From Palsa-504 sp963705835 (GTDB taxonomy: Bacteria; Actinomycetota; Actinomycetes; Streptosporangiales; Streptosporangiaceae), in NCBI GenBank assembly GCA_963705835.1, contig CAVPLC010000078.1:124001-188000 (forward strand): a stretch of 64,000 bases of DNA, given 5' to 3'. The first letter of the stretch is position 1. Every line of letters begins with the position of its first letter. A program made the position numbers and the translations under genes. The notes beneath the pieces were generated by a model, which worked only from the letters and a program-made list of their open reading frames with translations, ran no database searches and was not told where the DNA came from. This document shows positions 26,806 to 34,748 of the stretch, piece by piece.

Positions 26806-26866
26806 CAGTCCCAAGCGTAGCCAATTGAAAAGACGCACTTGACCCGCGCGGATCTGGCGCGGGCCA

Positions 26867-27373
26867 TCACAAGGGCGGCGGTCCGGTGCCCGACGTGGCG
26901 GCGCGGATCAGGGGGAGGACCCTGTACCGGACCTGGGCAGCAAGCGAGATCACTGTCGAGGCGCGGACCACGCCTTCGACGGAAACGATCGCGTCGAGCA
27001 CGCGCTGCAGGTCGGCGTTGGTCCGGGCGACTACTCGGCACAGCAGGTCCCCAGCGCCGGTGATGGTGTGCACCTCCAGCACCTCGGGGATGGCGGCCAG
27101 CCGCTCCGCCACCGGATCGTGCCCGCCGGCCTGGCGGATCTCGAGGGTGATGAACGCGGTGACCTCATAGCCGAGCGCGGCCGGGTCCACGTCCGGCCCG
27201 TATCCGGTGATCACGCCGCGATCGGCCAGCCGGTCGAGCCGGGCCTGCACCGTGCCGCGGGCCACGCCGAGCCGACGCGACGCCTCGAGCACGCCCACTC
27301 TCGGCTCGGCGGCCAGCAGGTCGATGAGCGCGGCGTCCAGCAGGTCGATGGTGGCCGGGTGGCTGGTAGTCAT
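26867..27373 (-). CDS. Lrp/AsnC-family transcriptional regulator
   Basis: A 168-residue protein. The N-terminal helix-turn-helix is LDAALIDLLAAEPRVGVLEA then SRRLGVARGTVQARLDRLAD. The C-terminal RAM/ACT-like ligand domain follows (EVTAFITLEIRQAGG, EVLEVHTITGAGDLLCRVVA). ATG 27373 (MTTSHPATIDLLDAALIDLL) is chosen; the long open frame upstream overlaps hppD on the other strand and is not coding. The gene is divergent from hppD with 102 bp between starts, so control of tyrosine catabolism in response to an amino acid is a reasonable inference. Its 3' end is the part copied at 21505. Confidence 0.9.
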   Translation of the reverse strand: MTTSHPATIDLLDAALIDLLAAEPRVGVLEASRRLGVARGTVQARLDRLADRGVITGYGPDVDPAALGYEVTAFITLEIRQAGGHDPVAERLAAIPEVLEVHTITGAGDLLCRVVARTNADLQRVLDAIVSVEGVVRASTVISLAAQVRYRVLPLIRAATSGTGPPPL

Positions 27374-27475
27374 ACTGCACACAAGTACCACGGACCGTTC
27401 GGAATAAGTAGACAAGATGCCTAGGAAGCTTGCACTTGGTTGCGCACTTTGAAGGCCGGTCCGCATGCTATCGGC

Positions 27476-28582
27476 ATGACTACGGCATCGCGGGACAGTT
27501 TCGGGATCATCGGCATGGACGCCGTCGTATTCGCGGTCGGGAACGCGAGGCAGGCGGCGCACTACTACTCCACGGCGTTCGGCATGCGGCGGATGGCCTA
27601 CCGAGGGCCGGAGACCGGATGCCCGGACGAGGCGGCGTACGTGCTCGAGTCGGGCCGGGCCCGGTTCGTGTTCCGCAGCCCGACCCGCGCCCGGACCCGG
27701 CTGGGCCGCCGGGTCGCCGCGCACGGCGACGGGGTCATGGACCTGTCCCTCGAGGTCAGTTCCGTCGACGAGGCCTATGACTACGCGGTAGCCCACGGCG
27801 CCCTGGGTCTCGAGGCGCCGCACCTGCTCGAGGACGAGTCCGGCAAGGTCATCGTGGCCGCTATCGCCACCTACGGCGATACCCGGCACACCTTGGTGGA
27901 GCGCTCCGGGTACTCGGGTGCCTACCTGCCCGGATACGTCCCGGCACCGCCCATTGTGACCCCCGGTGAGCGCGGATTCTTTACCGAGATCGACCACTGC
28001 GTGGGCAACGTCGAGCTTGGCAAGATGGACGAGTGGGTGGATTTCTACCACCGCGTCATGGGCTTCACCAACATGAAGGAGTTCGTCGGCGACGACATCG
28101 CCACCGAGTACTCGGCGCTAATGAGCAAGGTGGTCGCCGATGGGACCCGCAAGGTGAAGTTCCCGCTGAACGAGCCCGCGGTCGGGAAGCGCAAGTCGCA
28201 GATCGACGAGTACCTGGAGTTCTACGGCGGCCCCGGCGTGCAGCACATCGCGCTGGCCACCGACGACATCGTGGCCAGCGTCCGGGCCATGAGGGCGGCG
28301 GGCGTGGAGTTCCTGGCCACCCCGGGCAGCTACTACGACGAGCTTGGCTCGTGGGTCGGCGAGACGCGCGTACCACTGGACGAACTGCGCGAGCTCGGCA
28401 TCCTCGCCGACCGGGACGAGGATGGCTACCTGCTGCAGATCTTCACCCAGCCGGTGCAGGACCGGCCGACCGTGTTCTTCGAGCTGATCGAGCGGCACGG
28501 GTCGCAGGGCTTCGGCAAGGGCAACTTCAAGGCGCTGTTTGAAGCCATCGAACGGGAGCAGGCCAGGCGCGGCAACCTGTGA
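27476..28582 (+). CDS. hppD: 4-hydroxyphenylpyruvate dioxygenase
   Basis: Non-haem Fe(II) enzyme that turns 4-hydroxyphenylpyruvate into homogentisate in tyrosine breakdown. Two vicinal-oxygen-chelate domains are present. The iron ligands appear as His in EIDHCVGNV, His in GVQHIALATDD and Glu in TVFFELIERHG. The conserved C-terminal GFGKGNFKALFEAIEREQ is intact. ATG 27476 (MTTASRDSFGIIGMDAVVFA) gives 368 residues, normal length. It is divergent from the Lrp regulator. Confidence 0.96.
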   Translation: MTTASRDSFGIIGMDAVVFAVGNARQAAHYYSTAFGMRRMAYRGPETGCPDEAAYVLESGRARFVFRSPTRARTRLGRRVAAHGDGVMDLSLEVSSVDEAYDYAVAHGALGLEAPHLLEDESGKVIVAAIATYGDTRHTLVERSGYSGAYLPGYVPAPPIVTPGERGFFTEIDHCVGNVELGKMDEWVDFYHRVMGFTNMKEFVGDDIATEYSALMSKVVADGTRKVKFPLNEPAVGKRKSQIDEYLEFYGGPGVQHIALATDDIVASVRAMRAAGVEFLATPGSYYDELGSWVGETRVPLDELRELGILADRDEDGYLLQIFTQPVQDRPTVFFELIERHGSQGFGKGNFKALFEAIEREQARRGNL

Positions 28583-28663
28583 TCGTGGTTCATGGCGGGG
28601 CCGCCGTCCCCAAGATCGCGTGAAATATCGCTTTTGTGGTGTCAATGTGCTACACCGGTGCCT

Positions 28664-29140
28664 ATGCGCAAACTACTGTTCATCGTGACAATGGCCTGGC
28701 TAATTGGCGTCTTTGTGACAGCAGCGCCTGCCTGGGCGTCCTCAGGCCTCGCCACCGTCTCCGGCTCCGGAACCCTCGGGCAGTTCGGTGACCCTACGGT
28801 TAACGTGGACGCCGCGCAGACGCCGGTGGGCGCCGAAGGCCAGTTCACAATCGGTTACCCGGACGGCACGTTTGTCATGGGCACGGCCACCTGCGTGTTC
28901 GTGAGCGGCAACACGGCGTATCTCACCGGCCGGATCTTCACCTCGGGCGGCCCGCGTCAGCGAGCAGAGGGCTGGTTCGTCGGCAGCTACGTCATTATCG
29001 GTGTCAACGACAATGACCCTACGGGCCCAGACCTGCTGAACTTCTCGCCGGGGTTCGCTGCCAATCCGGGCTGCGGCCCCAACGCGGCAGCGACGCCGGT
29101 ATTCCCTATCACGAGCGGTGGCTACGAGGTCTCCGGCTGA
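28664..29140 (+). CDS. secreted protein of unknown function
   Basis: A 158-residue protein with a clear Sec signal peptide (MRKLLFIVTMAWLIGVFVTA, cleavage probably after AWA). The mature part is beta-rich with two Cys residues (ATCVFVSG and NPGCGPN) that could pair. Segments FTIGYPDGTFVMGTATCVFV and YLTGRIFTSGG suggest a small all-beta fold. I recognise no family. It follows hppD by 81 bases but has no evident functional link. Confidence 0.68.
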   Translation: MRKLLFIVTMAWLIGVFVTAAPAWASSGLATVSGSGTLGQFGDPTVNVDAAQTPVGAEGQFTIGYPDGTFVMGTATCVFVSGNTAYLTGRIFTSGGPRQRAEGWFVGSYVIIGVNDNDPTGPDLLNFSPGFAANPGCGPNAAATPVFPITSGGYEVSG

Positions 29141-29149
29141 TCGGAGGGA

Positions 29150-29500
29150 TGGCCGGGCTCAGCCGAAGGCGAGGGTGCAGCCCGCGGATCGCTGCGCGAG
29201 GCGATCCTTCCTCGCAGTGCGCGGGGCCGCGGGCTCGACCACCAGCACCACCTTGGCCTCGTCCACGTGCAGCCAAGGGCCCAACCGTTCGTGACCGACC
29301 TCGAGCCGCCCGCGCCCAGGTGGGCCACATCGCCGAACAGCTTGGCCAGCGACCCCGGATGATAGGGAAGCCGACAGCGGAACGCCAGGTAATGGCTGGC
29401 TGCGGCCAGGCCGTGACGGAGCAGCTTGGACAGCCGCAGCAGGTCGATGTTGCCGCCGGAAAGGATGCGATGCAAGTGTGCCAAGCCTGAGCAGACCCGG
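29150..29500 (-). pseudogene. C-terminal remnant of threonine dehydratase (ilvA-like), decayed
   Basis: The minus strand carries recognisable pieces of the C-terminal regulatory (ACT-like) part of a biosynthetic-type threonine ammonia-lyase: ILSGGNIDLLRLSKLLRHGL, ASHYLAFRCRLPYHPGSLAK, then in another frame EVGHERLGPWLHVDEAKVVL and in a third RGPAHCEE. The PLP-binding catalytic domain is absent. At least two frameshifts and loss of the N-terminus make this a true fragment rather than a single base error. Confidence 0.7.
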
Positions 29501-29558
29501 CGCCCGGGTATGTGACGTGGCCGATATGCGAAGACTCGCGATGACGACATAGTGTCGA

Positions 29559-31040
29559 ATGGTGCAGCAACGCGACTCGTATCACCGTGCCAGCCGTCCC
29601 GACGGCCCCGAGGACCGGGATCCGACTACCCCCCGGCGCAGCCAGCCTCCGGCCGTCACCACGCTGGGCGAGCTACGCGCGGGCGGTCACGTGCACCGCG
29701 GCGTCAAGGCGGAGATCAGACAGAACCTGCTGGCCATGTTGCGGGCCGGGCAGGATCCGTTCCCTGGCATCGTGGGGTTCGACCAGACCGTGCTGCCGCA
29801 CCTCGAGCGCGCCCTGATCGCCGGGCACGACATCATCCTGCTCGGCGAGCGCGGCCAGGGTAAGACCCGCCTGATCCGCACGCTCGCCGGGCTGCTCGAC
29901 GAGTGGACCCCGGCCATCGAAGGCTGCGAGATCAACGACCATCCCTATCAGCCCGCCTGCGCGCGCTGCCGACGGCTCGCCGCCGAACTCGGCGACGATC
30001 TTCCCGTCACCTGGCGCCACGCCTCGGACCGGTACGGCGAGAAGCTCGCCACCCCGGACACCAGCGTCGGCGACCTGATCGGCGACATCGACCCGGTCAA
30101 GGTGGCCGAAGGGCGCACGCTCGGCGACCCGGAGACCATTCACTTCGGGCTGGTGCCGCGGACCAACCGGGGCATCTTCTCCCTGAACGAACTTCCCGAC
30201 CTCGCCGAGCGGATCCAGGTCTCCCTGCTCAACGTGATGGAGGAGCGGGACATCGGCATCCGCGGCTACTCGCTCAGGCTCCCGCTCGACCTGCTGCTGG
30301 TGGCCAGCGCGAACCCGGAGGACTACACCAACCGGGGACGGATCATCACGCCGCTGAAGGACAGGTTCGGCGCGGAGATCCGGACCCACTACCCGCTGTC
30401 CCTGGACGACGAGCTCACCCTGATCAGGCAGGAAGCCGACATCTGGGCCGGCACGGAAGTGCCCGACCACCTCGTCGAGGTGATCGCGCGGTTTACCAGG
30501 GGAGTCCGCGACTCGCCCGCCGTGGACGCGCGTTCTGGCGTTTCCGCGAGGTTCGCCATCGCCGCGGCGGAAAGCGCGGCCGCCTCGGCGGTACGCCGGT
30601 CCGCGCTGGCCGGGCCGGCCCACGAACCGCCGGTGGCCCGGGTGTGCGACCTGCCCGCGGTGGTCAGCACGCTGCGCGGCAAGGTCGAGTTCGAGGTCAG
30701 CGAGGAGGGCCGGGAGGAAGAGGTCCTGGGCGCGATGCTGCGCCGGGCGATCGCGGACACCTTCCGCTCCCGGCTGGGCAGCGTCGACCTTTCCGGCCTG
30801 CTGGCCAAGTTCGAGGAGGGCGGCACGGTCGAGTCCGGCGAGCTGGTCCCGGCCACCGACCTGCTGCAGCGGATCGGCGACGTGCCCGGGCTGGCCAGGA
30901 TCATGTCCAGGCTCGGCATGGACGGCGGCGAGTCCTTCGGGCACGCGGCGGCGGCCCTGGAGTTCGCCCTGGAGGGGCTGTACCTGATGCGCCGGCTGTC
31001 CAAGGACAGCGCCGACGGCACGAGCGTGTACCGGACCTGA
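29559..31040 (+). CDS. MoxR/Mg-chelatase-type AAA+ ATPase
   Basis: A 493-residue cytoplasmic ATPase. Walker A is LLGERGQGKTRLIRTL. The Walker B-like segment is RGIFSLNELPDLAERIQVSL, with Asn-Glu where Asp-Glu is usual, a form I associate with this chelatase-like subgroup. Sensor 1 is LLVASANPEDYTNRGRIITP, and DRFGAEIRTHYPL follows. A small Cys cluster (EGCEINDHPYQPACARCR) is inserted after Walker A. The VWA gene starts one base after its stop, so they form the usual MoxR-like ATPase/VWA chaperone pair, which assembles or matures an unknown target complex. Confidence 0.88.
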   Translation: MVQQRDSYHRASRPDGPEDRDPTTPRRSQPPAVTTLGELRAGGHVHRGVKAEIRQNLLAMLRAGQDPFPGIVGFDQTVLPHLERALIAGHDIILLGERGQGKTRLIRTLAGLLDEWTPAIEGCEINDHPYQPACARCRRLAAELGDDLPVTWRHASDRYGEKLATPDTSVGDLIGDIDPVKVAEGRTLGDPETIHFGLVPRTNRGIFSLNELPDLAERIQVSLLNVMEERDIGIRGYSLRLPLDLLLVASANPEDYTNRGRIITPLKDRFGAEIRTHYPLSLDDELTLIRQEADIWAGTEVPDHLVEVIARFTRGVRDSPAVDARSGVSARFAIAAAESAAASAVRRSALAGPAHEPPVARVCDLPAVVSTLRGKVEFEVSEEGREEEVLGAMLRRAIADTFRSRLGSVDLSGLLAKFEEGGTVESGELVPATDLLQRIGDVPGLARIMSRLGMDGGESFGHAAAALEFALEGLYLMRRLSKDSADGTSVYRT

Positions 31041-31041
31041 C

Positions 31042-33000
31042 ATGGCGAAATACCGGTACGGCCGGTACGTCTACGGCCCGGACCCGCTGGCGGACTCCTA
31101 TGACGTGCGCGGGGCCGTGGACGAGATGGGCGACTCGATCCTGTCCGGTGGCACCCCGGCCGACGCCCTGCGGGACCTGCTCAGGAAGGGCTCCGCCGGG
31201 CGGCGCGGCCTGGACGACCTGCTCCGCCGGGTCCGCGACCGGCAGCGCGAGATCCGCGGCAGCGGCCGGCTCGACGGCATCCTCGAGCAGGCCCGGGCCC
31301 TGCTCGACACCGCCGTCGGGCAGGAACGGGCCGAGCTGTTCCCCGACCCGAGCGACGAGGCCCGGCTGCGCGAGGCGGACCTCGACGCGCTGCCCGCCGA
31401 CACGGCCCAGGCCATCCGGCGGCTGGCCGACTACGACTGGCGCTCGCCCGCCGCCCGCGAGACCTTCGAGCGGCTCAGGCAGCTGCTGCGCAGCGAGGTG
31501 CTCGACAGCCAGTTCCGCGGCATGCGGCAGGCATTGCAGAACCCCGATCCGCAGGCCATGCAGCGGATCAAGGACATGCTCGGGGATCTGAACGAGATGC
31601 TGGCCGCCGACGCGCGCGGAGAACACACCCAGGCCGATTTCGACCAGTTCATGTCCCGCTACGGTGACCTGTTTCCCGACCACCCGCAGAACCTTGAGGA
31701 ACTGGTCGACTCGCTGGTCAGCCGGATGGCCGCCGCCGAGCGGCTGCTGCGCTCGCTCAGCGAGGAGCAGCGCCAGGAGCTGGCCGGGCTGATGTCGAAC
31801 GCGCTGGACGACGCCGGGCTGGAGAGCGAGATGGCCCGGCTCGCCGACGCGCTGCGGTCCCGGCGGCCGGACCTGGACCAGGCGGCCATGATGGGCGGCG
31901 TCCAGATGTCGGGCGAGGAACCGCTCGGCCTCGGCGACGCGACCACGGCCCTGGCCGAGCTGGCCGACCTGGCCGACCTGGAAAACGCGTTCGAGCAGGA
32001 CTACCCGGGCGCGAGCCTGGACGACATCGACGAGGAGGCGGTCCGGCGGGCCTTCGGCCGGCAGGCGGTCGATGACGTCGAGGCCCTGCGCCGCATCGAG
32101 CGCGAGCTCGAACGGCAGGGGTACCTGACCCGCAACGGCGGGCGCCTCGAGCTCACTCCCAAGGCGGTGCGCCGGCTGGGTGACACGGCGTTGCGCCGGA
32201 TCTTCACCGACATGAGCTTCGGTCACGGGGCGGGCGACCACGACCAGCGGGACGCAGGCCAGGCGGGCGAGCTGACCGGTACCACCCGGCCCTGGGAGTT
32301 CGGCGACGAGCAGCCCCTCGACGTCCCGGCCACGGTGCGGAACGCCCTGCTGCGGGGCGACTTGGATGGGCCCATCAAGCTCTCCGCGCGCGACTTCGAG
32401 GTCGCGGAGACCGAGCGGCGCACCGCGGCGGTGGTGTCCCTGCTGGTCGACCTGTCCTATTCGATGCAGCTGCGCGGGACCTGGGCGGCGGCCAAGCAGA
32501 CGGCCCTCGCGCTGCACGCGCTGCTGCGCAGCAGGTTCCCGCAGGACGCCATCCAGGTCGTGGGCTTCTCCAACTACGCGCGCGAGCTGCGCGAGACCGA
32601 CCTCGCCGGGCTGGGCTGGGACATGGTCCAGGGCACCAACCTGCACCACGCGCTGATGCTCGCCGGGCGCCACATCGACCGGCACCCCGAGCACGAGCCG
32701 GTCGTCCTGATCGTGACCGACGGTGAACCCACCGCTCACCTGCAACGGGACGGGCGATCCTGGTTCGATTGGCCGCCTTCGCCGGAAACGCTCGAGCTCA
32801 CGTTGGCGGAGGTGGACAAGATGACACGGCGGCACGCCGCGCTGAACATTTTCATGCTCGCTGACGACGCACGGCTCAGCGCGTTCGTTGACAATGTGGC
32901 CAGAAGGAACGGCGGGCGGGTCCTGCAGGCGGCACCCGAACGTCTCGGTGAGTACGTCATCCGCGACTTCTTGCGCACCCGGAGGGTCAGCCGACGGTAG
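31042..33000 (+). CDS. VWA-domain protein, partner of the AAA+ ATPase
   Basis: A 652-residue cytoplasmic protein. The first 430 residues are helical and charged (for example DDLLRRVRDRQREIRGSGRL). The C-terminal 200 residues are a von Willebrand A domain with a complete MIDAS: LLVDLSYSMQL (DxSxS), the Thr region GTNLHHALM and VLIVTDGEPTAHL. Together with the preceding ATPase it resembles MoxR–VWA and chelatase I/D systems that use metal-dependent binding. The last 120 bases are duplicated at 33480–33596. Confidence 0.88.
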   Translation: MAKYRYGRYVYGPDPLADSYDVRGAVDEMGDSILSGGTPADALRDLLRKGSAGRRGLDDLLRRVRDRQREIRGSGRLDGILEQARALLDTAVGQERAELFPDPSDEARLREADLDALPADTAQAIRRLADYDWRSPAARETFERLRQLLRSEVLDSQFRGMRQALQNPDPQAMQRIKDMLGDLNEMLAADARGEHTQADFDQFMSRYGDLFPDHPQNLEELVDSLVSRMAAAERLLRSLSEEQRQELAGLMSNALDDAGLESEMARLADALRSRRPDLDQAAMMGGVQMSGEEPLGLGDATTALAELADLADLENAFEQDYPGASLDDIDEEAVRRAFGRQAVDDVEALRRIERELERQGYLTRNGGRLELTPKAVRRLGDTALRRIFTDMSFGHGAGDHDQRDAGQAGELTGTTRPWEFGDEQPLDVPATVRNALLRGDLDGPIKLSARDFEVAETERRTAAVVSLLVDLSYSMQLRGTWAAAKQTALALHALLRSRFPQDAIQVVGFSNYARELRETDLAGLGWDMVQGTNLHHALMLAGRHIDRHPEHEPVVLIVTDGEPTAHLQRDGRSWFDWPPSPETLELTLAEVDKMTRRHAALNIFMLADDARLSAFVDNVARRNGGRVLQAAPERLGEYVIRDFLRTRRVSRR

Positions 33001-33731
33001 ATCCTCCCTAATTTGTTGCGACCTGGATCCGGGCTGGCAACAAAGGCTGGCAATCAAACAAGCTCTACTGCATGCCCGCACATGGAGGAATCGTGAGTTC
33101 TACGAGCGGATCAAGCGAGAGGTCGATGGGAAGGACGATTCTCGCCGTGATTCTCGGCATCATCGCCGTCCTGTTCATCGTGGCCGCCATCATCTACCTG
33201 GCCGAGCCCGCCAACTCGCTGACCATCCTGCCCGGACACATCGCCGGCTCGACCGGACACCACCCGCTTCGCGCGACTGGCTGCTTCGTCGTCGGCGTCG
33301 TGTTCGCGGTCGGGGCCTGGTTCACCCTGGTCTACAAGCCCAAGGCAGGCCACGTCACAGAGCGACGAGGAAAGCTCGCCCGCGGGGCAGAACTGACCGA
33401 CTCCAGATTCGCCCCGATCCAGAGGCCACCGCCCATCTTGGCGGCGCTGCCGCGGGCAACCTGGGCGGACAGGCTCAGGGCGTTCGTTGGTAACGTGGCC
33501 AGAAGGAACGGCGGGCGGGTCCTGCAGGCGGCACCCGAACGTCTCGGTTAGCACGTCATCCGTGACTTGCGCACCCCGAGGGTCAGCCGACGGTAGATTT
33601 TCCTAGTCGGCTGACGACTCTGACCCTTTCGGCCGGCACTGAACCCGGGCGGACGCGACCGGCCGGCGCTAAGACAGCTTTACCGCATGCCCGCACCAAG
33701 GAGGAATCGTGAGTTCTACGAGCGGATCAAG
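32880..33731 (+). repeat. direct duplication of the VWA gene end plus small membrane gene start
   Basis: The VWA gene end (from GCGTTCGTTGACAATGTGGC at 32881) reappears from 33480 with few changes, including the shared GGTCAGCCGACGGTAG just before each intergenic gap. The following leader GGAGGAATCGTGAGTTCTAC and small-gene start (33085 and 33701) are also duplicated. The repeat unit is about 600–615 bp. The copy fused a VWA tail fragment onto the first small membrane protein. Confidence 0.88.
33093..33551 (+). CDS. small membrane protein with a VWA-derived tail
   Basis: A 152-residue protein. GTG 33093 follows GGAGGAATC. It has two membrane helices (TILAVILGIIAVLFIVAAII and CFVVGVVFAVGAWFTLVY) around a loop ILPGHIAGSTGHHPLRATG. 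The last 23 residues (AFVGNVARRNGGRVLQAAPE and RLG) are a copy of the VWA protein's C-terminus, and the frame then ends at a TAG created in the copied sequence. It is a paralogue of the next gene, created by local duplication; whether the chimeric tail has a use is unknown. Confidence 0.72.
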   Translation: MSSTSGSSERSMGRTILAVILGIIAVLFIVAAIIYLAEPANSLTILPGHIAGSTGHHPLRATGCFVVGVVFAVGAWFTLVYKPKAGHVTERRGKLARGAELTDSRFAPIQRPPPILAALPRATWADRLRAFVGNVARRNGGRVLQAAPERLG

Positions 33732-34017
33732 CGAGAGGTCGACGGGAAGGACGATTCTCGCCGTGCTTTTCGCCATCGTCGCCGTCATCGGCGTCGTGGC
33801 CGCCATCATCTACCTGGCCGAGCCCGCCAAGTCGCTGCCCAGCTTCATCCCGGGCCACATCGCCGGCTCGAGCGGGCACCACCCGCTGAAGGCGACCGGC
33901 TCGTTCGTGGTCGGCATCATCTTCGCCGTCGGGGCCTGGTTCACCCTGGCCTACAAGCCCAAGCCGCAGGCCGCGGCGCCGAGTGAACAGGAAAGCTCAC
34001 CCGCGGCGAAGAGCTGA
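33709..34017 (+). CDS. small two-helix membrane protein
   Basis: A 102-residue protein. GTG 33709 follows AGGAGGAATC. Helices TILAVLFAIVAVIGVVAAII and FVVGIIFAVGAWFTLAY flank an outer loop with FIPGHIAGSSGHHPLKATG. A Ala/Ser/Gln-rich tail is cytoplasmic. It is about 75% identical over the first 85 residues to the gene at 33093 and looks like the unfused version. No named family recognised. A strong hairpin follows. Confidence 0.75.
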   Translation: MSSTSGSSERSTGRTILAVLFAIVAVIGVVAAIIYLAEPAKSLPSFIPGHIAGSSGHHPLKATGSFVVGIIFAVGAWFTLAYKPKPQAAAPSEQESSPAAKS

Positions 34018-34036
34018 CCGCCGCGACACGCGCTTT

Positions 34037-34072
34037 AGCGCCCGTGTCCCCGCCAGGCGGGACACGGGCGCT
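34037..34072. terminator. strong bidirectional hairpin terminator
   Basis: A perfect 14-bp stem, AGCGCCCGTGTCCC at 34037–34050 with its complement at 34059–34072 and an 8-base loop. It lies 19 bases past the small membrane gene and 20 bases before the end of the convergent DUF397 gene, so it can stop transcription from both sides. Confidence 0.85.
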
Positions 34073-34092
34073 TAGGTTGGGAAATCAGGAAG

Positions 34093-34287
34093 CTAACGAG
34101 CGGCCGACCTCAGCCGGTCAGCGAACCGCTGCCACGCGCCCAGGGTGAACCGAAGCACCGGCCCCTGACGGTCCTTGGTGTCGCGCACTAGCACGCGGCC
34201 GGCCTGCGGCTGCGCGCTGACTTCGACGCATTCGCCGCCGTTACCGCCGCTGTAACTGGACTTCCTCCAGGTCGCGTCCATGTTCAC
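34093..34287 (-). CDS. DUF397 domain protein
   Basis: A 64-residue protein with the DUF397 hallmarks WRKSSYSGGNGGECVEV, then VLVRDTKDRQGPVLRF and a final AWQRFADRLR. GTG 34287 is preceded by AAGG at good spacing; ATG 34281 is an alternative. DUF397 proteins are abundant in filamentous actinomycetes and usually sit beside a Scr1-type helix-turn-helix regulator. None is present here, so this is an orphan copy. Confidence 0.88.
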   Translation of the reverse strand: MNMDATWRKSSYSGGNGGECVEVSAQPQAGRVLVRDTKDRQGPVLRFTLGAWQRFADRLRSAAR

Positions 34288-34468
34288 CAGCTACCTTCAG
34301 GATCAGGTTCCGCGAGGCTCCGCGCGGGAGCGCCGCCAGCTGGAAAGCGCCATCGCGTCCTACGACAGGCTGGACCCCGTACCCCAGGCGCGGGGCGACC
34401 TGCAGGCCAGGCTCGATGACGTGATAGCCGAGCAGGACGACCGGACCAGGCTGGCCGGCCATGCCTGA
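34280..34468 (+). CDS. small hypothetical protein
   Basis: A 62-residue, helix-forming, charged protein (ARERRQLESAIASYDRLDPV, LQARLDDVIAEQDDRTRLAG). It overlaps the divergent DUF397 start and, by 8 bases, the next small ORF. The C-terminal half resembles that ORF (LQARLDDVIAEQDDR against VQRELVAVRAEQESR), so the two look like tandem copies. No ribosome site is obvious and the start is uncertain. Confidence 0.4.
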   Translation: MFTSYLQDQVPRGSARERRQLESAIASYDRLDPVPQARGDLQARLDDVIAEQDDRTRLAGHA

Positions 34469-34679
34469 CCAGGACCCCGGCCAGCTCACCGGCCGTCAGC
34501 TGGACCTGTACGCCAGCCAGCTCGCCCGGTGCCTCAAGGCCCTGGGCACCGACGCCCCCATCCGCGCCGACGTCCAGCGCGAGCTGGTGGCCGTCCGCGC
34601 CGAGCAGGAATCACGCGCCAGCGTCGGCCAGCCCCCTGGCTGCGCGGGGGCACGAACCACGGACCGTTCGGTCAAATGA
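34461..34679 (+). CDS. small hypothetical protein, paralogue of the preceding ORF
   Basis: A 72-residue protein; the core LTGRQLDLYASQLARCLKAL then IRADVQRELVAVRAEQESR is a helical pattern seen in many short actinobacterial ORFs. It overlaps the preceding ORF by 8 bases, suggesting coupling. The last 20 residues look non-conserved. Function unknown. Confidence 0.45.
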   Translation: MPDQDPGQLTGRQLDLYASQLARCLKALGTDAPIRADVQRELVAVRAEQESRASVGQPPGCAGARTTDRSVK

Positions 34680-34748
34680 AAACCTGGCTGCGGGCGGCCA
34701 GCTGGCCTCTTTCCGCAGGTATGGGCGCCGGGCGGGACCCGGTGTCAC

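Noticed and set aside
26764..26840. Sigma70 promoter for STAND–sigma gene B (TTGACT at 26772–26767)
   Set aside because: No acceptable -10 hexamer at 16–19 bases, so I do not list it as a promoter.
27374..28051. Upstream extension of the Lrp frame to 28051
   Set aside because: Overlaps hppD antisense; the Lrp domain begins at ATG 27373 with a normal N-terminus.
29122..29585. Intact minus-strand genes of 142 or 158 codons
   Set aside because: Each matches the IlvA C-terminus only in pieces and then runs out of frame, so a fragment is the better call.
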